Counted from the first letter of the stretch, positions 51,217 to 60,100 are shown. The stretch is DNA of 64,000 nt from Acetobacteraceae bacterium (GCA_947455205.1 CANGNF010000016.1:28752-92751); one strand, 5' to 3'. Notes: a model not told the origin generated them from the letters alone. Program-made: numbers and translations.

Positions 51217-51271
51217 GGCGGATCCTCCGGTTGCGGCCAGGATAGCGCCTGAACCGCCGGGGCGGAATCGC

Positions 51272-52234
51272 CTACTCCAGCCGGATGTTCTCGGCCTGGA
51301 TCAGCGCGGCCATGGCCACCCGCTGCTCCGCCAGGAAGCGGCCAAGCGCGGCCGGGCCTTCCGCCGCCGGCTGCATGCCCAGGCCCGGCAGCCGCTGCTG
51401 CACGCCGGGGTCGGCCAGCGCGGTGGTGATGGCGGCGGAGACGCGCTCCAGGATCGGCGCCGGGGTGCCGGCCGGGGCCAGAAGCGCCAGCCATTCGGTC
51501 AGCGCGAAGCCGGGGAAACCCTGTTCCGCCACGGTGGGCACGCTGGGGAAGCCGGGCAGGCGCCCCCCGGCGGTGGTGGCCAGGGCGCGCAGCCGGCCAT
51601 CGGCCACCAGCCCGGCCAGGGCGGGCACGGTGGAGCAGGTGAACACCACTTCCCCCGCCAATACCGCCTGCACCTGGGGCGGGCTGCCCCGGTAGGGCAC
51701 ATGGGTGGCCTGCACCCCGGCCTGGCGCAGCAGCATGGCGCTGGCCAGGTGCGCGGCGGCGCCGATGCCGGAAGAAGAATAGGTGCCCCCGCCCGGCTGG
51801 GCCCGCAGCAGCGCCAGCAGCCCGGCCAGGTCGCGCGCCGGGCTGTCCGCCCGCACCGCCAGCAGCAGCGGCGCCCGCGCCACCAGGGTTATGGGGGTGA
51901 AGGCGCTGGTGTAGTCGAAGGCCAGGCCGCGCAGCAGCGCCGGGTTCACCGCCTGGGTGCTGGCATCGCCCAGCAGGGTGTAGCCATCCGGCGCCGCCTG
52001 GGCCACTGCCGCGGCGCCGATGCTGCCGGAGGCGCCGGCCCGGTTTTCCAGCACCACCGACTGGCCCAGCGCCGCCTGCAACGGCGCCTGCAGCGACCGC
52101 AGCAGGCCATCCGTGCTGCCGCCGGCCGGCCAGGCGATGACGATGCGGATGGGATGCGCCGGCCAGGCAGGCTGCGCCCGCGCCAGGCCGGGGGTGGCGA
52201 GCAGGGCAAGGGCGGCACGGCGGTTCAGGTGCAT
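51272..52234 (-). CDS. Bug/TctC-family receptor, tandem copy 1
   Basis: A 320-residue receptor: signal LNRRAALALLATPGLARAQ, first strand WPAHPIRIVIAWPAGGSTDG, ENRAGASGSIGAAAVAQ, loop HVPYRGSPPQVQAV, terminal IQAENIRLE. ATG 52234 starts the signal; the longer open sequence to 52723 is antisense to the divergent binding-protein gene. It heads the three-gene receptor cluster; its promoter must lie in the 118 bases shared with the divergent gene, which hold a GTTAAC-centred palindrome. Confidence 0.9.
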   Translation of the reverse strand: MHLNRRAALALLATPGLARAQPAWPAHPIRIVIAWPAGGSTDGLLRSLQAPLQAALGQSVVLENRAGASGSIGAAAVAQAAPDGYTLLGDASTQAVNPALLRGLAFDYTSAFTPITLVARAPLLLAVRADSPARDLAGLLALLRAQPGGGTYSSSGIGAAAHLASAMLLRQAGVQATHVPYRGSPPQVQAVLAGEVVFTCSTVPALAGLVADGRLRALATTAGGRLPGFPSVPTVAEQGFPGFALTEWLALLAPAGTPAPILERVSAAITTALADPGVQQRLPGLGMQPAAEGPAALGRFLAEQRVAMAALIQAENIRLE

Positions 52235-52241
52235 GGGTCTG

Positions 52242-52258
52242 CTCCGGGTTAACCGGAG
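52242..52258. promoter_or_regulatory. Palindrome between divergent binding-protein genes
   Basis: CTCCGGGTTAACCGGAG is a perfect dyad apart from one extra G, followed by another GTTAAC at 52259-52264. It lies 8 bases before the Bug receptor's ATG and about 95 before the divergent ABC binding-protein gene. Possibly an operator. Confidence 0.35.
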
Positions 52259-52352
52259 GTTAACACGCAATTCCCATGCCCTGGCCTTGCGCTGGGTATT
52301 TGTCGCCGGCGCGCCGTTCTGGCATCGTCCTGCCCAATTGGGAGAGAACGCC

Positions 52353-53570
52353 ATGAATCGCATTGAACGCCGCACCCTGCTGGCCGGCCTGACCACCCTG
52401 CCGCTGGCCGCCCCTGGCCTGCTGCGCGCGCAATCCACGTCCCGCCCGGTGCAGATCGGCCTGCTCAGCGACATGAGCGGCCCGTTCAAGGATGTCGGCG
52501 GCCCCGGCAACAAGGTGGCGGCCGAGATGGCGATTGCCGATTTCGGCGGCAGCGTGCTGGGCCGGCAGATCGTGACCCGCCAGGCCGACAACCAGAACAA
52601 GGCCGATGTCGCCGGCGCCCTGGCGCGCGAATGGCTGGACAGCGGCGTGGAATGCCTGGCCGACGGCGCCGCCTCCTCCTCCGGCCTGGCGATGCAGGAG
52701 GTTTGCCGCGAGAAGAAGCGCATCTACATCGTCACCGGCCCGGCGACCTCCGACATCACCGGCAGCAAGTGCTCGCCCTACGGCATGCATTTCGGCTTCG
52801 ACACCTACGCGCTGGCGCATGGCACCGGCACGGCGCTGACCAAGTCCGGCGGCAACAGCTGGTTCTTCATCACCTCCGACTACGCCTTCGGCCATGCGCT
52901 GGAGCGCGACACCATGGCCGCAGTGCGCGCCAATGGCGGCGAGGTGAAGGGCGCGGTGCGGGCGCCGCTGAACAACAACGACTTCTCGGGCTTCCTGCTG
53001 CAGGCGCGTGCTTCCGGTGCCAAGGTCATCGGCTTCGCCCTGGCCGGCACGGACCTGCAGAACTGCATCAAGCAGGCCAGCGAGTTCGGCCTGACCCGGG
53101 GCGGTGCGCGCATCGCCACGCTGCTGATCCAGGTGACGGACATCGTGGCCCTGGGCCACAAGACCTGCGAGGGCATGGTCTTCACCGACAGCTTCTACTG
53201 GGACCAGACGCCGGTCGCCCGCACCTGGGCGCAGCGCTACATGCAGCGCATGCCGACCCCGCCGGGGCTGCAGCACGCCGCCATGTACACCGGCGTGACC
53301 CATTGGCTGAAGGCGGTGAAGGCGGTGGGCAGCTTCGACGCCGATGCGGTCGCCGCGCACATGAAGGCCGAGAAGGTCAACGACTTCTACAACAGCAACG
53401 TGGAACTGCGGCAGGACGGCCGCTGCATGCACGTGATGAACCTGTGGCAGGTGAAGCCGGAGCGGGAGGCCAAGGGCCGCTACGACTTCTGCAACCTGAT
53501 CACCCACATCGCCCCGAACGAGGCCTGGCGCCCGCTCAGCGAAGGTGGTTGCCCGCTGGTGCGCGCCTGA
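52353..53570 (+). CDS. Branched-chain-amino-acid-type ABC substrate-binding protein
   Basis: A 405-residue periplasmic binding protein of the LivJ/Peripla_BP_6 type. Twin-Arg-like signal (IERRTLLAGLTTLPLAAPG), first strand VQIGLLSDMSGPFKDVGGPG, and family segments YIVTGPATSDITG, FFITSDYAFGHALERD, VIGFALAGTDLQNCIKQA. ATG 52353 has GGAGAG about 6 bases upstream. It stands alone without liv permease or ATPase genes. Ligand may be an amino acid, amide or aromatic acid. Confidence 0.9.
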   Translation: MNRIERRTLLAGLTTLPLAAPGLLRAQSTSRPVQIGLLSDMSGPFKDVGGPGNKVAAEMAIADFGGSVLGRQIVTRQADNQNKADVAGALAREWLDSGVECLADGAASSSGLAMQEVCREKKRIYIVTGPATSDITGSKCSPYGMHFGFDTYALAHGTGTALTKSGGNSWFFITSDYAFGHALERDTMAAVRANGGEVKGAVRAPLNNNDFSGFLLQARASGAKVIGFALAGTDLQNCIKQASEFGLTRGGARIATLLIQVTDIVALGHKTCEGMVFTDSFYWDQTPVARTWAQRYMQRMPTPPGLQHAAMYTGVTHWLKAVKAVGSFDADAVAAHMKAEKVNDFYNSNVELRQDGRCMHVMNLWQVKPEREAKGRYDFCNLITHIAPNEAWRPLSEGGCPLVRA

Positions 53571-53627
53571 CCACGGGCGCCGCGAGCACGCGCTAACCAA
53601 CGGCGCGGCGGCGGGTTATAGAAGGCC

Positions 53628-54980
53628 ATGGCCCCCCGCCGCCCCGCCACCGATTCGGCCGCCGACCTGTTCGGCGGCCCACCCGCTGAAGCCGACCTGC
53701 CACCCGCGGCCAACCGCCCGCTGGCGGACCGGCTGCGCCCGGCCACGCTGGACCAAGTGGTGGGCCAGGACCACCTGCTGGGGCCGGATGGCAGCATCAC
53801 CCGCATGCTGGAACGCGGCAGCCTGGCCAGCATGGTGCTGTGGGGGCCGCCCGGCGTCGGCAAGACCACCATCGCCCGGCTGCTGGCGGAGCGTGCCGGC
53901 CTGGTCTTCGTGCCGCTCTCGGCGGTGTTCTCGGGCGTGGCGGACCTGAAGCGCAGCTTCGACGAGGCGCGCATCCGCCGGCGCAACGGCCAGGGCACGC
54001 TGCTGTTCGTGGATGAGATCCACCGCTTCAACCGCGCCCAACAGGACGGCTTCCTGCCGGTGGTGGAGGACGGCACCGTGGTGCTGGTGGGCGCCACCAC
54101 CGAGAACCCGAGCTTCGAGCTGAACGGCGCCTTGCTGTCCCGCAGCCAGGTGATGGTGCTTCGCCGGCTGGACGACCCGGCGCTGGAATTGCTGCTGGCC
54201 AGGGCCGAGGAGGAAGCCGCCCGCCCGCTGCCGCTGGACGAGACGGCGCGGGCCACGCTGCGCGCCATGGCGGATGGCGATGGCCGCTACCTGCTGAACC
54301 TGACCGAACAGTTGCTGGCGCTGCCGGAGGGGAGCGCGACGCTGGACCCGGCGGCGCTGGGCAAGCTGCTGGCCCGGCGCGCGGCGCTGTACGACAAGGA
54401 CCGCGAGGAGCACTACAACCTCATCTCCGCGCTGCACAAATCCATGCGCGGCAGCGACCCCGATGCCGCCCTGTACTGGTATGCCCGCATGCTGACGGGG
54501 GGCGAGGATCCGCGCTACATCGCCCGCCGGCTGACGCGCTTCGCCGCCGAGGATGTCGGCATGGCCGACCCCCGCGCCCTGCCGCTGGCCGTGGCGGCGT
54601 GGGAGACATACGAACGCCTTGGCAGCCCGGAAGGCGAGCTGGCGCTGGCGCAGCTGGTGGTGCACCTGGCGACGGCGCCGAAGAGCAACGCGGTCTATGC
54701 CGGCTTCAACGCCGCCATGCGCGCCGCCAAGGCCACCGGCAGCCTGATGCCGCCGAAGCACATCCTGAACGCCCCGACCAAGCTGATGAAGCAGATCGGC
54801 TACGGCGCCGGCTATGCCTACGACCATGATGAGGACGAGGCTTTCTCCGGCGCCAACTACTTTCCGGACGAGATGCCGCGCCAGGCCTTCTACCAACCCA
54901 GCGACCGCGGCGCCGAGGCCGCGGTGCGCGAGCGGATGCAGCGCTGGGCGGCGATCCGGGAGAAGAAGGCCAGGCGATGA
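53628..54980 (+). CDS. rarA: Replication-associated recombination protein A (AAA+ ATPase)
   Basis: A 450-residue AAA+ ATPase of the RarA/MgsA/WRNIP1 family acting at stalled replication forks. Walker A GPPGVGKTT (73-81), Walker B LLFVDEIHRFN, sensor 1 GATTENPSF, and the C-terminal tetramerisation part (KDREEHYNLISALHKSMRGS, PRYIARRLTRFAAEDVGMAD). ATG 53628 begins the protein; its stop overlaps crcB by 4 bases. High confidence. Confidence 0.96.
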   Translation: MAPRRPATDSAADLFGGPPAEADLPPAANRPLADRLRPATLDQVVGQDHLLGPDGSITRMLERGSLASMVLWGPPGVGKTTIARLLAERAGLVFVPLSAVFSGVADLKRSFDEARIRRRNGQGTLLFVDEIHRFNRAQQDGFLPVVEDGTVVLVGATTENPSFELNGALLSRSQVMVLRRLDDPALELLLARAEEEAARPLPLDETARATLRAMADGDGRYLLNLTEQLLALPEGSATLDPAALGKLLARRAALYDKDREEHYNLISALHKSMRGSDPDAALYWYARMLTGGEDPRYIARRLTRFAAEDVGMADPRALPLAVAAWETYERLGSPEGELALAQLVVHLATAPKSNAVYAGFNAAMRAAKATGSLMPPKHILNAPTKLMKQIGYGAGYAYDHDEDEAFSGANYFPDEMPRQAFYQPSDRGAEAAVRERMQRWAAIREKKARR

Positions 54981-55339
54981 CACCGCTGAACATGCTGCTG
55001 GTCGCGCTGGGCGGCGCGGCCGGGTCGGTGCTGCGCTTCGTCGTCTCCACCCTGATGGTTGAATTGGTCGGCGGCGCCTTCCCGTGGGGCACGCTGGCGG
55101 TGAACGTCATCGGCAGCGCCGCCATCGGCTTGGCCGGCGGCGCCGGGCTGGCCGGGGAATGGCGGCTGTTGCTGGTGACCGGCGTGCTCGGCGGCTTCAC
55201 CACCTTCTCGGCCTTCAGCCTGGAGACGGGGCTGCTGTTCGAGCGCGCCTGGTGGCTGGCGGCGCTGTACGTGCTGGCCAGCCTGGTACTGGGGCTGGCG
55301 GCCTTCGCGCTGTGCTTCTGGCTGGGGCGGCGGATCTAG
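54977..55339 (+). CDS. crcB: Fluoride channel CrcB/FluC
   Basis: A 120-residue four-helix membrane protein forming dual-topology dimers that export fluoride. Motifs WGTLAVNVIGS and GGFTTFSAFSLE carry the conserved Asn and Phe/Ser-Thr residues of the pore. ATG 54977 overlaps the rarA stop (ATGA); no fluoride riboswitch can lie between them, so it is likely expressed with rarA. Confidence 0.94.
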   Translation: MTPLNMLLVALGGAAGSVLRFVVSTLMVELVGGAFPWGTLAVNVIGSAAIGLAGGAGLAGEWRLLLVTGVLGGFTTFSAFSLETGLLFERAWWLAALYVLASLVLGLAAFALCFWLGRRI

Positions 55340-55357
55340 GGCAGGCCGCAGCCTAGC

Positions 55358-55762
55358 CTAGCGTTGCGCCTCCCGCAGCGGCTGCACCTCCACCTTCGCG
55401 GTGCCCTGGTGGCGCATGCCCAACTGGTCGGCCGTTGCCGGCGAAAGGTCGATGATCCGGCCGCGCGCATAGGGGCCGCGATCCTCCACCCGGACCTCGG
55501 CGCTGCGGCCATTTTCCAGGTTGGTCACCCGCGCGGTGGTGCCCAGCGGCAGGTCGCGATGCGCGGCAATGTTGGAATGCGGGTCGAAGCGCGTGCCGCT
55601 GGCGGTCCGGCGGCCGTTGAAGTGCGGGCCGTAGTAGCTGGCCTCGCCAACCTGGGCGGGTGGCGCCGGGGGCGGCGCGGCTTCGGCGGCGTTCTGGGGC
55701 GGCTTGTCGCAGCCGGCCAGCAGCGCGGTGGCCAGGGCGAGGGGTGCGAGCGGAAGCTTCAT
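55358..55762 (-). CDS. rlpA: RlpA-like double-psi beta-barrel lipoprotein
   Basis: A 134-residue lipoprotein: signal with lipobox LLAGC (Cys18), Pro/Ala linker, then a double-psi beta barrel (GEASYYGPHFNGRRTASGTR; RVEDRGPYARGRIIDLSPAT). RlpA family members are septal lytic transglycosylases; the catalytic Asp of the RGPY/D(L) motif is present (VEDRGPY). The SPOR domain usual in full-length RlpA is missing. ATG 55762 starts the signal. Convergent with crcB. Confidence 0.9.
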   Translation of the reverse strand: MKLPLAPLALATALLAGCDKPPQNAAEAAPPPAPPAQVGEASYYGPHFNGRRTASGTRFDPHSNIAAHRDLPLGTTARVTNLENGRSAEVRVEDRGPYARGRIIDLSPATADQLGMRHQGTAKVEVQPLREAQR

Positions 55763-55918
55763 CGGCGGCAGGTCTCCGTGGGTTGTCCGCGGTCCTGTCG
55801 GGTTCAGCGCGCCGTGCCGGCGGTGGTTGCGGTGGCTGGTCAAGCCGATGCGCGCGGCCGCTGGCCAACCCGGGCGGCGGGCGGGCGTTGGTGGACGGTA
55901 CCTTCGGGAGCTTCCGCC

Positions 55919-56182
55919 ATGCTGCGCCGTCGCCTGCTCGTGCTTTGCCTCACTACCCTGCCGGCGCTGCCGGCGGTGGCGCAGTCCTGGTGGGGCGACC
56001 CGCGCGAACGGCGGATGGAGTATGAGCGCCACCGCGAGGATGAGTGGCGCCGGCGCGCCGAAGCCCAGCGGCGCGAACACTGGCAGGAGGAGCGCGAGCG
56101 CCGGATGTGGGAAGCCCGCCGGCGCGAGGAGTTGCGGCACGAGTACGAGATGCGCCGCCGCCCGGGTGGCGACCGCCGCTGA
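55919..56182 (+). CDS. Small secreted Arg/Glu-rich protein, hypothetical
   Basis: An 87-residue precursor with a clear signal peptide (LRRRLLVLCLTTLPALPAVA) followed by a very charged helix dominated by Arg, Glu and Trp (RRMEYERHREDEWRRRAEAQ). ATG 55919 has GGGAG about 8 bases upstream. The charge pattern resembles small periplasmic proteins but no family is recognised. It is convergent with the Ldh-family gene. Confidence 0.6.
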   Translation: MLRRRLLVLCLTTLPALPAVAQSWWGDPRERRMEYERHREDEWRRRAEAQRREHWQEERERRMWEARRREELRHEYEMRRRPGGDRR

Positions 56183-56197
56183 AGCGGCGGTTGGCCG

Positions 56198-57244
56198 CTA
56201 CAGCGGCGCCGGAAAGGCCACGCCGGCCGCTTCGCCGCGCGCCCGCAGCAGCGGCGCGATGCTGGGGTGCAGCGCCACGCCCTTGAAGCGTTGCTCCGCC
56301 TTGCGGGTCAGGCCGCGTTCGCCGGGCAGGCGCGGAGCCTCGCCGCCCTTCACCGGCGGGTTGCCGTGGACGGCATCGGCCATCCATTGCGTTTCGGCGG
56401 CAAAGGCCTCGGCACCGCCGAAGCGGGCGGGGTCCAGCACCAGCACCAGCAGGCTGGCGCCCCAGCCGGCATTGGGGTCCTTGCGGCCATAGCCGGAAAG
56501 GCCGGAGGTCAGCGCCTCCACCAGCATGCCCAGCGCGGCGCCCTTGTGCCCGGCCTGGGTGCCGCCCAGCGGCAGCAGCGTGCCGTCGTTGAAGAAGGCG
56601 TTGGGGTCGTCGGTCGGCGCGCCATCGGCGTCCAGCAGCGTCGGCGCCGGAAAGCGCGTGCCCTCCGCCCGGCGCCGCGCCGTCATGGCGTTGGTGGTGA
56701 TGGACATGGAGATGTCCATCATCACGCTGGAGCCACCCGTGCCCCAGCCGGCGGCGATGGGGTTGGGCGTGAACAGCCGCCGCGTGCCGCCCCAGGGCGC
56801 CACCGAGGCGGTGGAGGGGTCGCTGCTGAACAGCAGCAGCAGCTGGCCGCGTTCCGCGATGCGCTGCAGGTAGGCGGCCAGGCAGCCGATATGCCCGGCG
56901 CGCTGGATGGAAACCGCGCCCAGGCCGAAGGTCTCGGCCGCCTTGCTGGCCCAGTCGCTGGCCTGGTGCACCAGCCAGGGGCCGGGCAGCTTGCGGCCAT
57001 TCCAGGTCTGCACCACCGGGGTCTGGTTCAGCAGTTCCGGCTCGCCGGCGCCCCGCATGTCGCCATTGGTCAGCGCGTCCAGATAGGGCGGCAGGTGCGC
57101 CAGGCCGTGGGTGTCGTGGCCCAGCAGGTCGCCCTCTACCAGCACCTCGGCCACCACCTCGGCCTTCGCGGCCTCCATGCCGGCCTGGATGAACATGGCG
57201 CGGGCGAAGGCGCGGAGGTCGGTGTCGCGGAAGCGGTCGGTCAT
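56198..57244 (-). CDS. Ldh-family (malate/L-lactate dehydrogenase type) oxidoreductase
   Basis: A 348-residue NAD(P)H-dependent oxidoreductase of the Ldh_2 family (YlbC, YiaK, ComC), which reduces or oxidises 2-oxo/2-hydroxy acids. Catalytic His region DLLGHDTHGLAHLPPYLDAL, nucleotide-binding segment HKGAALGMLVEALTSGLSG, and NPIAAGWGTGG are typical. ATG 57244 starts the family N-terminus; the upstream open sequence is antisense to the FAH gene. Divergent from that gene across 102 bases. Likely acts on a sugar-derived or plant-derived 2-keto acid. Confidence 0.88.
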   Translation of the reverse strand: MTDRFRDTDLRAFARAMFIQAGMEAAKAEVVAEVLVEGDLLGHDTHGLAHLPPYLDALTNGDMRGAGEPELLNQTPVVQTWNGRKLPGPWLVHQASDWASKAAETFGLGAVSIQRAGHIGCLAAYLQRIAERGQLLLLFSSDPSTASVAPWGGTRRLFTPNPIAAGWGTGGSSVMMDISMSITTNAMTARRRAEGTRFPAPTLLDADGAPTDDPNAFFNDGTLLPLGGTQAGHKGAALGMLVEALTSGLSGYGRKDPNAGWGASLLVLVLDPARFGGAEAFAAETQWMADAVHGNPPVKGGEAPRLPGERGLTRKAEQRFKGVALHPSIAPLLRARGEAAGVAFPAPL

Positions 57245-57346
57245 GCGCGGTTCTCGGCTTGGTTCTGGTTCGGCATGGCACGCCCCCCGTTGGCGCGGAT
57301 GGTGCCCGGCGGCTAGGCTGGGCGCAAGCAACCGGAGCGAACCGCC

Positions 57347-58459
57347 ATGGACACCAGCATCCTGCCCGCCGACTGGCCGCATGGCAGCTACGCCGGCCGC
57401 ATCGAGACCGCTGATGGCCCGCTGGCGCTGGCCTGGCTGGAGGGCGCCTGCTTCGACATGACGCCGGCCTTCGGCACGGTCTCCGCCTGGCTGAACCAGC
57501 CCGACCCCATCGCGGTGGTGCGCGCGCGGGGCGTCGCCTTCTCGCCGCCGGCCGGGGCCAGGCTGCTGGCGCCGGTGGACCTGCAGGCCATCAAGGCGGC
57601 CGGCGTGACCTATGTCCGCAGCATGCTGGAACGGGTGATCGAGGAGCGCTGCCACGGCGATGCCTCCCAGGCCGAGGCGGTGCGCGCGGAAGTGCGCAGC
57701 ATCATCGGCGACGACCTGTCGGCGGTGAAGCCGGGCAGCGCCCAGGCCATGAAGATCAAGGCCGCGCTGGTGGAGAAGGGCTGGTGGAGCCAGTACCTGG
57801 AAGTGGGCATCGGCGCCGATGCCGAGATCTTCACCAAGTGCCAGCCCATGGCCGCCGTTGGCCCCGGCGCCGTGGTGGGCGTGCATCCTTCCAGCCAGTG
57901 GAGCAACCCGGAGCCGGAAGCTGTCATGGTGGTCAACGCCGCCGGCCGCATCATCGGCGCCACGCTGGGCAATGACGTGAACCTGCGGGACATCGAGGGC
58001 CGTTCCGCCCTGCTGCTGGGCCGCGCCAAGGACAACAACGCCAGCTGTGCGCTGGGGCCGCTGATCCGCCTGTTCGACGCGACCTATTCGCTGGACGACG
58101 TCCGCGCCTCCATCACCAGCATGAGCATCCGCGGCACGGACGGCTTCGCGCTGGAGGAGACCGGCGCGGTCGGCGCCATCAGCCGCGACCCGGAGGAACT
58201 GGTGGCGCAGCTGGTCAGCCCGCATCACCAGTACCCGGACGGCGCGGTGCTGTTCCTCGGCACGCCGTTCAGCCCGGCCAAGGACCGTGGCGCGCCCGGC
58301 CTCGGCTTCACCCACAAGCCCGGCGACGTGGTGCGGATTTCCACGCCCAAGCTGGGCGCGCTGGAGAACACCGTGCGGCCGACCAATGAATGCCCGCCCT
58401 GGACCTTCGGCGTCGGCGCGTTGTTCGCCAGCCTGGCGGCGCGGGGCCTGCCGAAGTGA
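57347..58459 (+). CDS. Fumarylacetoacetate hydrolase-family protein (AraD1-like)
   Basis: A 370-residue FAH-fold enzyme. The metal-binding and catalytic area includes SNPEPEAVMVVN and GNDVNLRDIEGRSALLLGRA, with DNNASCALGPLIRLFDATY; this resembles AraD1-like members proposed to be 2-keto-3-deoxy sugar acid dehydratases. ATG 57347 has CGGAGCGAA upstream. The stop overlaps the following GTG (GTGA). Exact substrate not determinable. Confidence 0.83.
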   Translation: MDTSILPADWPHGSYAGRIETADGPLALAWLEGACFDMTPAFGTVSAWLNQPDPIAVVRARGVAFSPPAGARLLAPVDLQAIKAAGVTYVRSMLERVIEERCHGDASQAEAVRAEVRSIIGDDLSAVKPGSAQAMKIKAALVEKGWWSQYLEVGIGADAEIFTKCQPMAAVGPGAVVGVHPSSQWSNPEPEAVMVVNAAGRIIGATLGNDVNLRDIEGRSALLLGRAKDNNASCALGPLIRLFDATYSLDDVRASITSMSIRGTDGFALEETGAVGAISRDPEELVAQLVSPHHQYPDGAVLFLGTPFSPAKDRGAPGLGFTHKPGDVVRISTPKLGALENTVRPTNECPPWTFGVGALFASLAARGLPK

Positions 58460-59199
58460 CGGAGCAGGCCGGCAGCCTGGACCGCGGCGACGGCGTGCAA
58501 CTGGCCTATCGGCGCATCGCCGGCCGCACGCCGGGCGTGGTCTTCCTGGGCGGCTTCAACTCGGACATGACCGGCAGCAAGGCGGAAGACCTGGCCGCCT
58601 TCTGTGCCGAGCAGGGCCGTGCCTTCCTGCGCTTCGACTATTCCGGCCATGGCGCCAGCGGCGGCGAATTCGCGCAGGGCACCATCGGCCGCTGGCTGGA
58701 GGATGCGACGCTGCTGCTGGACCGGCTGAGCGCCGGGCCGGTGGTGCTGGTCGGCTCCTCCATGGGCGGCTGGATCGCGCTGCTGCTGGCGCTGCGCCGA
58801 CCGCAGCGGGTGGCCGGCCTGGTCGGCATTGCCGCCGCGCCGGACTTCACCACGCGGATCGAGGCGGCGCTGTCGCCGGAAGCCCGCGCCGAGATGGAGC
58901 GCACCGGGGTATGGCTGCGGCCCAGCCAGTACGGCGCACCCTACCCGATCGCCCGCGCGCTGCTGGAGGATGGCCGCCACCACCTGCTGCTGGACAAGCC
59001 GATCCCGCTGGAGATTCCGGTGCGGCTGCTGCACGGCCAGCAGGACCCGGACGTGCCGTGGCAGCATTCGCTCACCATCGCGGAGCGGATTGCCGGCAGC
59101 GACGTGCAGGTGCGGCTGGTGAAGGATGGCGACCACCGCCTCTCCACGCCACGCGACCTGGCGCTGCTACGGCAGGAGGTCGGCGCGCTCCTCGGCTAG
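58456..59199 (+). CDS. ABHD10-like alpha/beta hydrolase
   Basis: A 247-residue serine hydrolase. Nucleophile elbow VGSSMGGWIALLLALRR, early FLGGFNSDMTGSKAEDLAAF, FDYSGHGASGGEF and terminal His in KDGDHRLSTP match ABHD10/palmitoyl-thioesterase-like enzymes. GTG 58456 overlaps the FAH-family stop. Its 3' end overlaps the convergent epimerase gene by 33 bases. Probably hydrolyses an ester, thioester or acyl-glucuronide. Confidence 0.87.
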   Translation: MTEQAGSLDRGDGVQLAYRRIAGRTPGVVFLGGFNSDMTGSKAEDLAAFCAEQGRAFLRFDYSGHGASGGEFAQGTIGRWLEDATLLLDRLSAGPVVLVGSSMGGWIALLLALRRPQRVAGLVGIAAAPDFTTRIEAALSPEARAEMERTGVWLRPSQYGAPYPIARALLEDGRHHLLLDKPIPLEIPVRLLHGQQDPDVPWQHSLTIAERIAGSDVQVRLVKDGDHRLSTPRDLALLRQEVGALLG

Positions 59200-60033
59200 A
59201 ATCGCTGCCAGCCCCTCGCGGTAGCTGGGGTAGCGCCAGGCCAGGTGCAGCGCCGCCTTGGTGGCGCTGTTGGCCACGCGGCGGTTCTCGGACCAGAAGC
59301 TGCGCGCCATCGGCGACATGCGGGTGACCGCCTGCTCGAACGGCACCGCCGCCGGCGGCTCCATGCCCAACAGCTGGGCGCCGTATTCCACCACCACGGC
59401 GCTTCCCACCGGCTCGTCATCCACCAGGTTCAGCGTGCGCAGCCCGCTGGGCGCGGCGCTGCCGATGGCGGCCAGCACCGCATCGGCGATGTCGTCGCGG
59501 TGGATCCGGCTGAAGGCGTGGCCGGGCTTGACGGTGCGCCGCGCGCTGCCGTCGCGGAGTTCGTCGAACACGCAGCGGCCGGGGCCGTAGATGCCGCCGG
59601 CGCGCATCACGTCCACCGCACGTGTGGCGGCCAGCGCCGCCCAGGCCTGCTCGGCGGCCAGGCGGCGGCGGGTACGGTCCTGGGTCGGCGTCGGCGGCGT
59701 TGCCTCATCCACCCAGGCGCCGTCGTGGTCGCCATACACGCCCGTTGTGGAAATGTAGCCGACCCAGGCCAGCCGGGCCGCTCGCACCGCCTGGCCATGC
59801 GCCGCCAGCACGGGGTCGCCTTCCTGCCCCGGCGCGGCGGTGACCAGCAAGTGGGTGGCCGCGGGCAACACCTGGGCGAAATCGTCGAAGGCCACCAGCG
59901 CCACGCCCGCCGGCGGCCGGGCCCGGGCCGGGTCCCGCGCCGTGCCTGTCACGCGGAAGCCGGCGGCCAGCGCCGCTTTCGCCGCGGCAGTACCGCTGTA
60001 GCCCAGCCCGGCAACCAGAAGATGTTTCGCCAC
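59167..60033 (-). CDS. YeeZ-like NAD-dependent epimerase/dehydratase (atypical SDR)
   Basis: A 288-residue atypical short-chain dehydrogenase. N-terminal HLLVAGLGYSGTAAAKAAL is a GxxGxxG-type nucleotide site; VGYISTTGVYGDHDGAWVDE is the active-site segment, lacking the YxxxK. It is close to the uncharacterised YeeZ group. It overlaps the convergent hydrolase gene by 33 bases. Start ATG 60033; divergent from the TPR gene. Confidence 0.82.
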   Translation of the reverse strand: MAKHLLVAGLGYSGTAAAKAALAAGFRVTGTARDPARARPPAGVALVAFDDFAQVLPAATHLLVTAAPGQEGDPVLAAHGQAVRAARLAWVGYISTTGVYGDHDGAWVDEATPPTPTQDRTRRRLAAEQAWAALAATRAVDVMRAGGIYGPGRCVFDELRDGSARRTVKPGHAFSRIHRDDIADAVLAAIGSAAPSGLRTLNLVDDEPVGSAVVVEYGAQLLGMEPPAAVPFEQAVTRMSPMARSFWSENRRVANSATKAALHLAWRYPSYREGLAAILAEERADLLP

Positions 60034-60100
60034 GGTGAGGTTCTCGCCAATGCCGCCGCGTGATCTGGCATCGGCGGCGGCGCGCGACTAGACTGCGCGT

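Noticed and set aside
59167..59199. 33-base overlap of convergent genes as evidence that one gene is wrong.
   Set aside because: Both genes keep family-typical C-termini up to the overlap (hydrolase active-site His, epimerase end), so a genuine convergent overlap is more likely.
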